From the IMG/VR virus record IMGVR_UViG_3300034066_001555, positions 1 to 43,847 of that record: a stretch of 43,847 nucleotides of DNA, one strand, 5' to 3'. Below, piece by piece: positions 36,601 through 42,893 of this stretch. The position numbers were made by a program, and so were the translations under genes. The notes under the pieces are model-generated. The model saw only the letters and a program-made list of their open reading frames with translations. It was not told the origin of the DNA and searched no databases. Position 1 is the stretch's first letter; each line of letters begins with the position of its first letter. Source of the stretch: a virus.

Positions 36601-38539
36601 TACTCTTACATAATTTAATTTCCGTATCATTAATTTTTTTTATAAAATAAACACCTTCTCCAAGTAAATTTGGTGCTTTTTCATTATCTGCGGGAGTAAA
36701 ATATACTATATCCCCACTTTCGAAATAATGTCCGCCACTTACACTAATCGTACTAATTCCAATGAAATTTCCAGTAACAGAAAAATCGTTTATGGTTAAT
36801 GGTTGATCTTCATATCTTGGTAATGAATTTGTTGCAACTATTAATTGACTATCCTTTTCATAAACATTCTGAACATCTGATGAAATTTTTAATAGATTTG
36901 GATATTTTGTCGAATTTACATTTACCTTTGATATCTTTCTTCTTATTGAATATAAGAGATCTTGAGATAAATCGATACCTTTAATTGAAAAAGATTTCTT
37001 ATTAAAAACTTGGTCTACTTTTATATTTGATCCACTTATAGATTCAATCTCTATAAAATCACCTTTTTTTAAAATATTATTTGATTTTGTTGTTATAGTA
37101 TATTTTCTCTCTTCTGCACTTGTCAATTCTACAGAACAATTGTGATAAGTTGGAGAAATATTTAATAACCAGTTATTAAATTTAAAGTTATCATCCTCAT
37201 TAAATCCCAAAGATTTTACAGTTATCTTTGTATTTGGAACATGGTAGAAATTATCAGAGTCTTCATCAAATTCAACTTGATTTAATGCTGAATTAATTTT
37301 AATTTTTATTATACTATCTTCATTTTCTGAGTTGGTTGATATTCCATAAGCAAATGTGTTAATTGATACTATGGATCCATCTGAAATAGAATTAATATTT
37401 CCACCATCTACGCTAAAACATCCATAAAATTGATTTACTGACTTTGATGTATATGAAACTATACCAGAAGTTCCATCTGTATAGTTTACACTTAAATGAC
37501 CATTTTCAGGAAATCCTAATGTAGATTCTACAGTAATTACATCAGATAATTCTGTATGGTTATCAATTACTTTAGTTTTTGGATGAATTTTAAATTCCCC
37601 ATAAACAGAACCATCTACACTAATGTCTCGTGAATATCCTGCATCTAAACTTAATTTATAATATTTTGTTCCAGATTTTGTGATGAGGGTTTCTACATTT
37701 GTTACTGGAGCATAAGACTTTGTGTAATTGCCATACAAATACTCATCCTGATATAATGTAGAATTCACTAAATCTAATGGATTTCCCTCTATTGATTCAA
37801 CTAAGAAGTCAAATGTTACATTATACTGAGCATCTGATGGTTTAAATAGATAATCTTTTGGACGTATAATTTTTATACTCTCACCATAGAGACATTTGAA
37901 TAGTATATTAAAGGATTCGTCAGTTCCTTTGGTGGAATAAAAATCCCTTGCTTGTTTAACGAAAAGTTTTTCGTTAACAGAATTATATAACTCTTTTGAT
38001 TCAAATCCCGGCAAGAGTTGATACTTAGTTTTTCTTAAAAATTCTTTTAAGAATAATACACTTAAATTTATTATTTTTGAACCAGATTCATGCTCATTTG
38101 ATTGTGAAGTTTTAAATAATAATTGATCTGATGCTCCATCAGATTCATAAGAAACCACTCCACTAAATCCTCTTACACACCCAACAAAAGAATCTCCAGA
38201 AATTTCTCTATAAGTAATAATTTCGTCATCAATTTGCAATAGTCCGTATGATTTTGGAAATCCGTGAGTTCCTGTGGGACTTTTTTCTAAATCAATGGTG
38301 ATTATGTCGTCAGAAAATGATATACTATCCTTTAATACTACATCAGTTACAGTTTCTGCCGAATTATCTAACTTAATATACCTATCAATGTTTTGAATCA
38401 AATCTACTGGAGATCCTTGATATTCATTGGAAATATAATATTGATTTAGAAATTCAGAGAATAATGGAAACTCCTCTCTTACATATTCTGGGAGTTGATT
38501 TTCTACGATATTATTAAATTTAATTCTGGTTTCTGACAT
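27692..38539 (-). CDS. Giant virion protein in the gp7 position, 3615 aa, with YHYH-like domain
   Basis: One uninterrupted frame fills the gp7 slot between gp6 and gp8 (T4 gp7 is 1032 residues). The first 300 residues (RIKFNNIVENQLPEYVREEF, LFVKQARDFYSTKGTDESF, KCLYGESIKIIRPKDYL) look like a globular assembly domain, probably the wedge-binding part. The rest is modular. GxGY units occur near residues 743, 775, 915, 1060, 1105, 1145, 1415, 2070, 2145, 2950, 2990 and 3360-3410. H-x-F-x-T-G-E/YYV units occur near 605, 840, 950, 1660, 1825 and 2585. GTxxSH modules occur near 1550-1585 and 2720-2755. A YHYH-like domain with GWAYDGNPIYGPYGY and NGRFCVTPEFPSGVYAYF lies at about 1228-1330. The C-terminus ends VIRSEPLRYFGYVL. 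A baseplate wedge role is inferred from position; an adhesin function of the modules is speculative. Confidence 0.88.
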   Translation of the reverse strand: MSETRIKFNNIVENQLPEYVREEFPLFSEFLNQYYISNEYQGSPVDLIQNIDRYIKLDNSAETVTDVVLKDSISFSDDIITIDLEKSPTGTHGFPKSYGLLQIDDEIITYREISGDSFVGCVRGFSGVVSYESDGASDQLLFKTSQSNEHESGSKIINLSVLFLKEFLRKTKYQLLPGFESKELYNSVNEKLFVKQARDFYSTKGTDESFNILFKCLYGESIKIIRPKDYLFKPSDAQYNVTFDFLVESIEGNPLDLVNSTLYQDEYLYGNYTKSYAPVTNVETLITKSGTKYYKLSLDAGYSRDISVDGSVYGEFKIHPKTKVIDNHTELSDVITVESTLGFPENGHLSVNYTDGTSGIVSYTSKSVNQFYGCFSVDGGNINSISDGSIVSINTFAYGISTNSENEDSIIKIKINSALNQVEFDEDSDNFYHVPNTKITVKSLGFNEDDNFKFNNWLLNISPTYHNCSVELTSAEERKYTITTKSNNILKKGDFIEIESISGSNIKVDQVFNKKSFSIKGIDLSQDLLYSIRRKISKVNVNSTKYPNLLKISSDVQNVYEKDSQLIVATNSLPRYEDQPLTINDFSVTGNFIGISTISVSGGHYFESGDIVYFTPADNEKAPNLLGEGVYFIKKINDTEIKLCKSRSSIYKSEFVELNLNETSTFDDADGCKIEFYNFNSKELSPQKLLRVIPTITNDSNIYESLSGPIGVLINGTEILNYKSTDKIYYGEIKSIEVLSSGSGYDLINPPTLNISDSLGSGASGYCSVEGELSDIEVIDPGFDYIETPLINITGGNGTGAKALANIKLVDHEILFDAQNNVTTGNSISSKIGFSTYHKFRNGEKVIYKTNGYTSIGGISTNSSYYVSVKSPTEIQLHYNIDDFNSGIAISFTSTGVGEHKILAFNKKITVGSISIVDPGSGYQNKKRTTTSLGISTHYGYGLVSIENHGYQSGEILKYSVEGTEISGLSNNEEYFVTKLSDNRFTLSQIGVGITEKDFYYKSAQYIKFNSVGVGTHIFNYPEIKVEVIGDVGVGGTITKDIFKCKVNPKFTGRVSSIYLNNKGTNYGSSDILNFNRIPEISLDSGSGAILSPVVSDGRIVDVSIISSGQNYNSTPTISIIGDGIGAVLNPITVNGSITSVKVIESGIGYSQNRTQLIVNSNGSGVSLYPNIQTWTINLVERFLESFDQLDDGVLFNSISNQDQLQYGHLYYPRKLKEILNDNLDTLNTSHSPLIGWAYDGNPIYGPYGYANRDGSGGIVQLNSGYSLKTSQVLNRPNFSLGFFIEDYEYKNKNNDTYLDEYNGRFCVTPEFPSGVYAYFSTIDLTPSISFNGYKKPIFPYFIGNFYRSKPNGFNFVSSSNQEKINLNELKCLRNTNSYGLTDENISYNYLNTEDYKIESFEVKSVSPGYIENIQILNPGEDYKVGDNITFDNTGTSGYGAIAKVSKVVGKEIQQVSASTTSVSNVEFYPDFKYNSFVGICENPHEFKNEEIVSISGLSTSTYTFDSLQQINVSNNSVLLKENVGNVSSTGIVTYFSIYGNVDIFTPNDILGIGSEKVKVLNTDSLSSRIRVLRSVYGTVGSAHSEFDLVQEYSRRIIFENTYSPKFAYKSNTEFYFDPKESLGLGVGIGYTLSFSNPGSGITSIIIPSKTIYLPNHKLNTGDELIYSPNGGSSIQVSINGISSVSLSNYSKVFVAKISEDLIGIATVKVGIGSTGGFAGITSQTKNSTTLYLLGIGTATYHSFKTNYDKIYGQVSKNTITVSTGSTHGLKTGDLVSINVNPKNSNTIIIKYNDKKRRLIVNPKSFVSSGINTINGTISISNHNFVTGQKIIYNTDLSTQTLKDNEIYYVFSVDKDTIKLSDSYYNSISTNPKTLEITSQSNGSISLINPEIRLYKESEVIFDLSDSTLSYTSNNNSYSAFKFELYTDPYFKNSFDIVNSQEELIINQQGSVGISSDAKITLSVKEDFPEKLYYRLVPTFSDGISYPKVKEELIIDNVLVSSNNTLSILKSEYSGDYPIFVGGNSTSTFEYILPNTPEVVSYSSTISSLIYNTSSEDAFGPISEIKITSPGRNYLSLPKITKINSNIGKDALLDCFSESIGIIKSTKINNIGFDFSSDYTLLPSNYPILVLKLESLYSIDKITVSSFGINYITPPKLIVVDEKTKEPITDLDLEFSLSDTNVKILKNTSNLSGLTPKIIPTNNNNGFRIINVVFNSITKIVTVTFTYNGDFPFVEGDNVIIENVKVLNNEDIGYNSENYSYTLFSVLNTTDDPGLSQGTITYSLNDYLNSDEDPGDFDPSSLLGRVIPEKYFPSFNISLKVGQYLIGERIKTEFSKESEGYISNWDEYSGFITISNPTRKFEIGEIIQGESTGSKSKILKIYETKSITNLSSKTKVNKGWNQNSGFLNDKLQKLQDSFYYQNFAYSIKSKIDYDTWKDSVLTLNHPKGFKVFSDYQLESSQFVGISTTKQSDLSITLDIFSKSDFNNYYFDLSSETSFQLDSALVSDEIIFKNKTVQDYILSSGNLVLPIDDISSQFDSSDEVSKKDFSLSSNNYPIFKRIFNASNTSVVDIEANTIEIENHFFVTGEKISYSNGTSSSNNSIGIVTTNFGVGIGTTNKLPNDVYVVKISDNKIKLSKSAEDALSSSPVTLDLVNVGVGTTHYFSCFDQNSRVVISIDGIIQSPISLTKTKTSLSSTVSISTNLVYVTGISSFFNGDFIKIDNEIMKINSVGIGSTNLIDVNRSLFGTQSESHSQGATVSKVIGEYNIVENNINFASPPLTLSDPLDSSILQKSKFHGRCFIKSGYPDQNKSTYSNNYIFDDVSDSFTGISSGFILKNNETNVSGISTDNIILLVNNIPQIPSPNTNEISLLNNYYLAESSGVTTVFFVGSNNIPNQTDINTTSLPITGTIVSVGSSSGFGYQSLVSAGGTVVVSISGTISSVSIGNSGSGYRSGVQNPVRVGVITSNNKTTYIGIASISQGNVVGVSITNPGIGYSSLNPPILVIDDPLPYSNIPLIYSSSSSGVGTGAKVDIIVGNGSSVINFEFKNFGYNYKKGDILTIPIGGSVGIPTDTTKQLNNFNIIIEEVKSDKFSGWFIGALKVFDDISGLFNGITRRFPLTINNQRFSLVSEKGSKINLQNNLLVFINDVLQIPGESYNFTRGDRIIFNEAPKGKSSDNVVSGDKCKILFYMGNINYDTETVDIVESIKLGDELQLSYDIFSQQPQSLNQDKRTITSLYINSAETELYFGSGISQDQSLYRPTFVRKQTEDKLIDSSIVSKSRKIYEPSIYPSSYIINTVGVNTTVLYVDNIRPFFNSPKESSSGDLNFQNEVTLLSQDIVQFATASSTVSSAGTVTSINIIGSGSGYTSSPSIILESPVGLGTTFRATASSSINGGKISNIAVISGGTGYSQSSPPEVLIEPPSIKKETCEVTGYFGDHGIITGIATTSIVGVASTGLVFDLFIPNNSYLRDSSISGTATTISGIQPGDYFVVYNSKVGNGVTSLDASNGIVGIGTSGLDNVYVVRSVSIASSSVPTGGQSTVVKVVSSVSSYNNLTGLGFSNFYGEYSWGKITLAKTTSTNTYNAYRNNGITGLTTGGVVIRSEPLRYFGYVL

Positions 38540-38545
38540 ATTCTT

Positions 38546-40456
38546 TTAGGATCTTACTAAGTTTCCATTAGTGTAACTTGAGGACACAATATAATTTGAT
38601 GCGGAAGGATCTGCTCCTGAGGAAATCTCATCAACAACCATTTCAAATAAACTGCTATTAATATCTAGTTGTAAATATAAATCCTGTAATCCAATTACAT
38701 CGTTTGATTTTGGGGTGGTTGATATTTGAATTGTGGGTTGTCCATTTATTATTTTTTCTGTTGAAATTATATTTAATGGATTTAAATTAATAATTCCTTT
38801 TTTATAATCTACAGTTCCCGCATTTCTTATTACAATATTAAAATCAGTTGAATTTTTATTTGGCAAACTAAAGAAAAATATAATTCCAGTCTCTCTATCA
38901 GTGTTTGGTATATCCGATAAGTAAAGATCTTGCTGTATTCCAGACATTCTAAATGAAGATGATTTAATGTTAAATCCATTCAAGTCTGAAATATGAAATT
39001 GATTACCAAATCCAATAGAATAAGTTGCAAAGGAATTTAATACAACTCTTAAATCTCTACGTATTGAAATTTTTGTAATGTTTGAAGTAACTGCAGCATG
39101 ACTATCATCTACAACTTTCAAAAATTTACTGTATTTAAATCTTGCTCCATATTTATTTAATTCTGTAGACTTTGCATATTTATTTACATTATAGTTGATA
39201 CTTGTTAACACCTGATCCGGACCAGATGATAAATTTGGATTATAATAAATTTTAGAATCAGTTTCTATATACAGATATTTTAAATCTAGAATTTCGGGAA
39301 CTATTCCCGCCACTGCATATTGCTTTAGTTTTGTTTTTATATTTTCTTTAATTAAATTTGGTAAAAATTCACCAGTTCTGGGTTTAATGCTGATAAAGAC
39401 CTTTCCATACTGAGGTGGAATCAATTCTTCCCCACCAAAAACAGAAATAGATTCTGTTTCTGGATATATTACATTCTTGACTAAAGATTCATAATCATTT
39501 GATGTTACTGCTCTGTTCTGTGAAGCATATATTCTTCCGGAGTATTTTTTAACAGATTCGATTGATTCAATATCTTCTCCCCCAGATGAAATTAAACCAG
39601 TTGTTAATAAAGAAATTCCTGAAGTAATATTTTCGTTATTGGAAGATTTTAATAACCCAGAAAAAGAAAATTGAGAGATTCCATTTCCAGATTCGCCATT
39701 GGACACAATATATGAAACCTCTATCTCATCATTATTCTGCAAAGATTCTCCAAAAATACCATCTCCAAAAATTATTTCATATCTTTCATCATCTACTTCT
39801 TGTATAAAAAATACTTTAGAGTTTTTATCTATTTCTAAAATATTTTTATGAAGGATATAGTTTGATTTAACTCCAGATCTCTCTACAGATACTGAAAGTA
39901 ACTCAGTATCAATACCGGGGTTTGGTAAAATAAATCTCTGATTTAAGTTATTCGTATTATATGTAAATTTATTGGTGACTAAAGAACCTTCATAGATTTT
40001 TATATCATCAAAAGATGCTACTCCATTTAGAACTGGTTTTGTAATGTTCTCTAATATGGAAAATACAAATGATTGATTTGAAAAACTTTTTGAACTGGTG
40101 GATATTATTCCCTTATTAAGAGTCACAAAAGAACTCTGTAAATCTGAATTTGAAAAATCTACAAAAAAACTTACGGTCGCTCTTGCAGATTTTCTAGATC
40201 TAGGTATATACCCTATATTTCTAGCAAGAGAAATAACATTTTCCCTTAATGTAGCACTATCAATAAAAACCTCATTTGCGACCATATTCGCATTATATGA
40301 GGTGATATAGGTATTATATGCTAATACGTCTAAAATTGTGGAAAGATTAGAACCTTCAAAATTATAATCAGTAAAATTTGAGTTTGACCTCAAATAATCT
40401 TTTATTGTTGTTTTGATTTGATCAAAATCTAAATTTGAAAAATTTGTTAATGTCAT
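38546..40456 (-). CDS. 6: Baseplate wedge protein gp6
   Basis: gp6 forms the continuous ring that holds the wedges together and controls the baseplate switch. It has 636 residues (T4: 660). Family blocks are the N-terminal DFDQIKTTIKDYLRSNSNF and LSTILDVLAYNTYITSYNAN with MVANEVFIDSATLRENVISL, and the segment FGDGIFGESLQNNDEIEVSY. The J-like core is SGRIYASQNRAVTSNDYESL with PPQYGKVFISIKPRTGEFL. The ATG directly follows the gp25 stop (TAA-ATG, no gap), and the giant gene follows after 6 bases, so gp25, gp6 and the giant are one operon. Confidence 0.97.
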   Translation of the reverse strand: MTLTNFSNLDFDQIKTTIKDYLRSNSNFTDYNFEGSNLSTILDVLAYNTYITSYNANMVANEVFIDSATLRENVISLARNIGYIPRSRKSARATVSFFVDFSNSDLQSSFVTLNKGIISTSSKSFSNQSFVFSILENITKPVLNGVASFDDIKIYEGSLVTNKFTYNTNNLNQRFILPNPGIDTELLSVSVERSGVKSNYILHKNILEIDKNSKVFFIQEVDDERYEIIFGDGIFGESLQNNDEIEVSYIVSNGESGNGISQFSFSGLLKSSNNENITSGISLLTTGLISSGGEDIESIESVKKYSGRIYASQNRAVTSNDYESLVKNVIYPETESISVFGGEELIPPQYGKVFISIKPRTGEFLPNLIKENIKTKLKQYAVAGIVPEILDLKYLYIETDSKIYYNPNLSSGPDQVLTSINYNVNKYAKSTELNKYGARFKYSKFLKVVDDSHAAVTSNITKISIRRDLRVVLNSFATYSIGFGNQFHISDLNGFNIKSSSFRMSGIQQDLYLSDIPNTDRETGIIFFFSLPNKNSTDFNIVIRNAGTVDYKKGIINLNPLNIISTEKIINGQPTIQISTTPKSNDVIGLQDLYLQLDINSSLFEMVVDEISSGADPSASNYIVSSSYTNGNLVRS

Positions 40457-40858
40457 TTATCTAGAAGGAAGTAATACAAATTCTAACTGTTGGGGTTGTA
40501 CATCTGCACCAATAATTCTATAGATTATTGTGACATTAAATGAATTATTGTCATACTCTGGAACAACACTAACATCAATTAATTCAACTCTTGGTTCATA
40601 ATTTTCAATAGAATTTTCTATTTCATCCTTAATTGTGGTAGATGTAAGATCATCAAGGTTTTCAAATAGTGATTTTTTTACTTGAGAACCAAAAGAAGGA
40701 TTAAAAAATTTTTCTCCTGGTTGAGTAAGTACAATATTTCTCATAGAACGAGCAATCGCAGTTTCATTTTTAATTCCAATAAGATCATTATTCAGAGGAT
40801 TAGTCTGAAATGACATACTTATATCTTTAAAACCACTACTTACTCGTTCTAAAGGCAT
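40457..40858 (-). CDS. 25: Baseplate wedge protein gp25 (lysozyme-like fold family)
   Basis: gp25 sits at the inner baseplate and templates sheath assembly. It has 133 residues, matching the family length (T4: 132). Typical features are GIKNETAIARSMRNIVLTQP, GEKFFNPSFGSQV, and the conserved Glu-Pro-Arg in ENYEPRVELIDVSV. The C-terminal half holds the expected beta strands with NSFNVTIIYRIIGADVQPQ. A GATAAATA octamer lies about 22 bases before the ATG. It heads the baseplate operon. Confidence 0.97.
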   Translation of the reverse strand: MPLERVSSGFKDISMSFQTNPLNNDLIGIKNETAIARSMRNIVLTQPGEKFFNPSFGSQVKKSLFENLDDLTSTTIKDEIENSIENYEPRVELIDVSVVPEYDNNSFNVTIIYRIIGADVQPQQLEFVLLPSR

Positions 40859-40879
40859 ATTAAATTTAAAATTTAATAT

Positions 40880-40887
40880 TATTTATC
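40880..40887 (-). promoter_or_regulatory. Late-type promoter octamer GATAAATA before gp25
   Basis: GATAAATA on the minus strand overlaps the TGA stop of the 84-residue gene and lies about 22 bases before the gp25 ATG. It probably drives gp25, gp6 and the 3615-residue gene. Confidence 0.52.
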
Positions 40888-41140
40888 ATAGATTTTTTGA
40901 TTCGTAAATGGGTTCCGTGCCATATTCCCAATCATCATAATCATTATCATTTCTAATTTTTGAATGAATGTCGTTTTGATGATAAAAATCGTGTTTTTTC
41001 GGTGTCAAATCATCATTTGCAATCTCACGAAGCATTTTTTGAGGTGCAATTTTAGATTCCCAACCATATTCAGATGACAAATACCGAGTTCCCCATTGAG
41101 AGTTCATAAAATTTTGATCTTTATCGACTTGTTTAGTCAT
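40886..41140 (-). CDS. Hypothetical polar protein, 84 aa
   Basis: No family is recognised. The protein is strongly polar, with many Asp, Asn, Lys and Tyr and no membrane segment. It begins MTKQVDKDQNFMNSQWGTRY, continues SSEYGWESKIAPQKMLREIA and ends in an acidic aromatic tail (DYDDWEYGTEPIYESKNL). An SD-like AGGAG lies seven bases before the ATG. The short (57-base) gap upstream contains a 5-bp GC-rich inverted repeat of doubtful meaning. It lies just before gp25, so it may be coregulated with baseplate genes, but its role is unknown. Confidence 0.75.
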   Translation of the reverse strand: MTKQVDKDQNFMNSQWGTRYLSSEYGWESKIAPQKMLREIANDDLTPKKHDFYHQNDIHSKIRNDNDYDDWEYGTEPIYESKNL

Positions 41141-41197
41141 TTTTTGCTCCTGATACTTTAGATCAGAACTTTTTACGGGGTTTCTATCCCGTTATGT

Positions 41198-41800
41198 TCA
41201 AAAATCGATATAAAAACCTTTTCTAAGATAATCTTGGTCCTCTATAAAAGTTAAATTTTCTATTTTCTTAACGTTTTCTTCTTTCCAAACTGGAATTGCA
41301 ATTGAATTTCCATATCTAAAATCAGGATTTCTCCTGAAATGAACTTCAATTAGTTTATTATCTATGAATTCACAGTTTATCCAGTCATAGTTTCCTTTAA
41401 TTTTGTTTAAAACAACAGGAAACTCTATATTTTTTTCTATCTTATACCATTTATTCCACTTGTAAAGAGGATCTTCTGTATTTTTTTCACCAACAACTAC
41501 TAATGAAGATTTTTTCTGATAGAAATCCACACTTAAATGTGTTCCATTGAAGATTTCACACCAAAATTCTGCCGGATGTAGATGATCCGTTTCTTTTTCC
41601 AACCATTCTATACGAGAAAAACGTCCCATACCAAGTAAATTAATACTAGGTCGGACTATATAATACCCAGAAAAAGGAACAGGCACCCCTGCAGGTCCGC
41701 AGAGATGCCCTAGAATATGATTTAAAAAGAGTTTGTTATATACCCAAAGATCTTCATTATGAATATGTTTCCATTCTTCGTAACAATCTAGTGGATACAT
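41198..41800 (-). CDS. Hypothetical protein, 200 aa
   Basis: Function is not known to me. The 200-residue protein begins MYPLDCYEEWKHIHNEDLWV and has conserved-looking blocks: LGHLCGPAGVPVPFSGYYIV with RPSINLLGMGRFSR, HPAEFWCEIFNGTHLSVDFY, and YDWINCEFIDNKLIEVHFRR with NPDFRYGNSIAIPVW. The last two, ending in E-V-H-F-R-R-N-P, are faintly reminiscent of ATP-grasp-like ligases, but no nucleotide-binding signature is convincing. Proteins with this look occur in T4-like cyanophages near the glycosyltransferase gene, from memory. It is probably cytosolic. It follows the 44-residue basic protein by 15 bases. Confidence 0.8.
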   Translation of the reverse strand: MYPLDCYEEWKHIHNEDLWVYNKLFLNHILGHLCGPAGVPVPFSGYYIVRPSINLLGMGRFSRIEWLEKETDHLHPAEFWCEIFNGTHLSVDFYQKKSSLVVVGEKNTEDPLYKWNKWYKIEKNIEFPVVLNKIKGNYDWINCEFIDNKLIEVHFRRNPDFRYGNSIAIPVWKEENVKKIENLTFIEDQDYLRKGFYIDF

Positions 41801-41815
41801 AGTCTTTTTAACTAT

Positions 41816-41950
41816 TTAACCTTTACCCTGACCCCTATATTTTTTCTTACGTCCATTACGAGAAGTTGCACTGAGTAATGTGCGAGCAGAACGACCTTGA
41901 CGTGTTTTCTTAGGTGCTCCGGATTCAAATTCCTTTTTATTCATTGCCAT
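41816..41950 (-). CDS. Small basic protein, 44 aa
   Basis: The 44-residue product begins MAMNKKEFESGAPKKTRQGR and continues SARTLLSATSRNGRKKKYRG, ending QGKG. It is very rich in Lys and Arg and lacks hydrophobic residues, so it is likely disordered and nucleic-acid- or ribosome-binding. Near-identical short basic proteins are frequent in T4-like cyanophage genomes as I recall, which supports it as a real gene despite its size. Its ATG follows the TAA of the 50-residue gene after one base, and GGAGGAAAT near that stop provides a Shine-Dalgarno. Function is unknown. Confidence 0.8.
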   Translation of the reverse strand: MAMNKKEFESGAPKKTRQGRSARTLLSATSRNGRKKKYRGQGKG

Positions 41951-41951
41951 T

Positions 41952-42104
41952 TTAGATTTCCTCCAATTCTATAAGTTCTGGATCAATTAGTTCTCCCGAG
42001 AAAAAAGATTCTGAGAAGTCCTGTAGAATCTCACTACATTCTTCTGCAGTGAGATTTGTATAAATTTTACGCCCTTTGTAAAGGACATTGTAAAGTTTAT
42101 TCAT
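41952..42104 (-). CDS. Hypothetical small protein, 50 aa
   Basis: The 50-residue product starts MNKLYNVLYKGRKIYTNLTA and ends in an acidic tail LIDPELIELEEI. Its start overlaps the stop of the glycosyltransferase gene as TAATG. The layout (short Y-x-V-x-Y-K-G strand pair, then T-A-E-E-C helix, then acidic tail) resembles the 65-residue protein encoded at 42920-43117, suggesting the two are related. The composition fits a small soluble alpha/beta protein. Function is unknown. Confidence 0.8.
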   Translation of the reverse strand: MNKLYNVLYKGRKIYTNLTAEECSEILQDFSESFFSGELIDPELIELEEI

Positions 42105-42871
42105 TAGATAATACGAGTTTTCTCATGACCAACTCTAATACGAGGATCGCACCAGATTTTGTATCCCTTATCAATAGCATCAAGACAGAAAGAAACATCT
42201 TCTCCACACATATCTTGAACTGCGCCTGACTCAAAGACTTGCATCTTTGGAGCAAACCAAGGATACTCAAGATTCTCAAAAACTCCTTTCTTAATCAATA
42301 CCCAACCAAAACCAGTGTAATCAACTGTAAATGGCTTCTTACGCTTTGTGATAGACTCTACAGTTTCGTGATTCATGACTCCACCATTCTTGCGGAAATC
42401 ATCTTCTTCCAACCAGTGTGCGACAGAAGTTGTGTGACCATCTTCAGTTGCATACCAACCAGCAACTACTTCACGATTTTCTCCTTCTTCATTCAAAGCA
42501 AGATCACAGAGTTGCCAGAATTTGTTAGAATCAAAGACAATATCCGAGTCAATCCAAAGTTGATAATCATATTCAAGTTTTCCGTCCCAAGGAATTTGTT
42601 TTGGTCCCCTTAGAACATTTGCTCCAAGACATTTGCATCGCGCAAAATTAACCATTGACGAATAATCTTGGGAGATCTGAATGCTCATTCCATTCTGTAC
42701 AATATCAAAACAAAGTTGTACAAATGCTTTCAAAAAGATAAAAGAACATCCTCGACCGGGCAAACAAAAAACAATCGATTTTCCTCGCATCCTTTCTTTA
42801 ATAGCATCATAATCCCACTCTTGAGATGTGGGTTTTGGTGCTGTCGCTTTAACAGTAAATCCTTTTGCCAT
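42104..42871 (-). CDS. Putative GT-A-fold glycosyltransferase, 255 aa
   Basis: This probably transfers a sugar from a nucleotide sugar to an unknown acceptor (virion protein, DNA or host surface). Evidence: an N-terminal strand KSIVFCLPGRGCS (31-43), the FARCKCLGANVL segment (76-87), a D-x-D type metal-binding motif W-I-D-S-D-I-V-F with Asp108 and Asp110, a GFGWVLIKKGVF acceptor-side segment, GEDVSFCLDAIDKGY as in family 2-like enzymes, and a late His in VGHEKT (His249). It is 255 residues, a single catalytic domain, with no signal peptide or membrane anchor. It heads a small operon behind a sigma70-like promoter; the 50-residue gene overlaps its stop. The fold call is good; the substrate is unknown. 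Confidence 0.8.
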   Translation of the reverse strand: MAKGFTVKATAPKPTSQEWDYDAIKERMRGKSIVFCLPGRGCSFIFLKAFVQLCFDIVQNGMSIQISQDYSSMVNFARCKCLGANVLRGPKQIPWDGKLEYDYQLWIDSDIVFDSNKFWQLCDLALNEEGENREVVAGWYATEDGHTTSVAHWLEEDDFRKNGGVMNHETVESITKRKKPFTVDYTGFGWVLIKKGVFENLEYPWFAPKMQVFESGAVQDMCGEDVSFCLDAIDKGYKIWCDPRIRVGHEKTRII

Positions 42872-42893
42872 AAAAAATAAAACCTTCAGTTCA

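Noticed and set aside
41166-41199. Inverted repeat ACGGG...CCCGT between the 84- and 200-residue genes as a terminator
   Set aside because: The stem is only 5 bp and no T-run follows in the transcript direction. Too weak to call.
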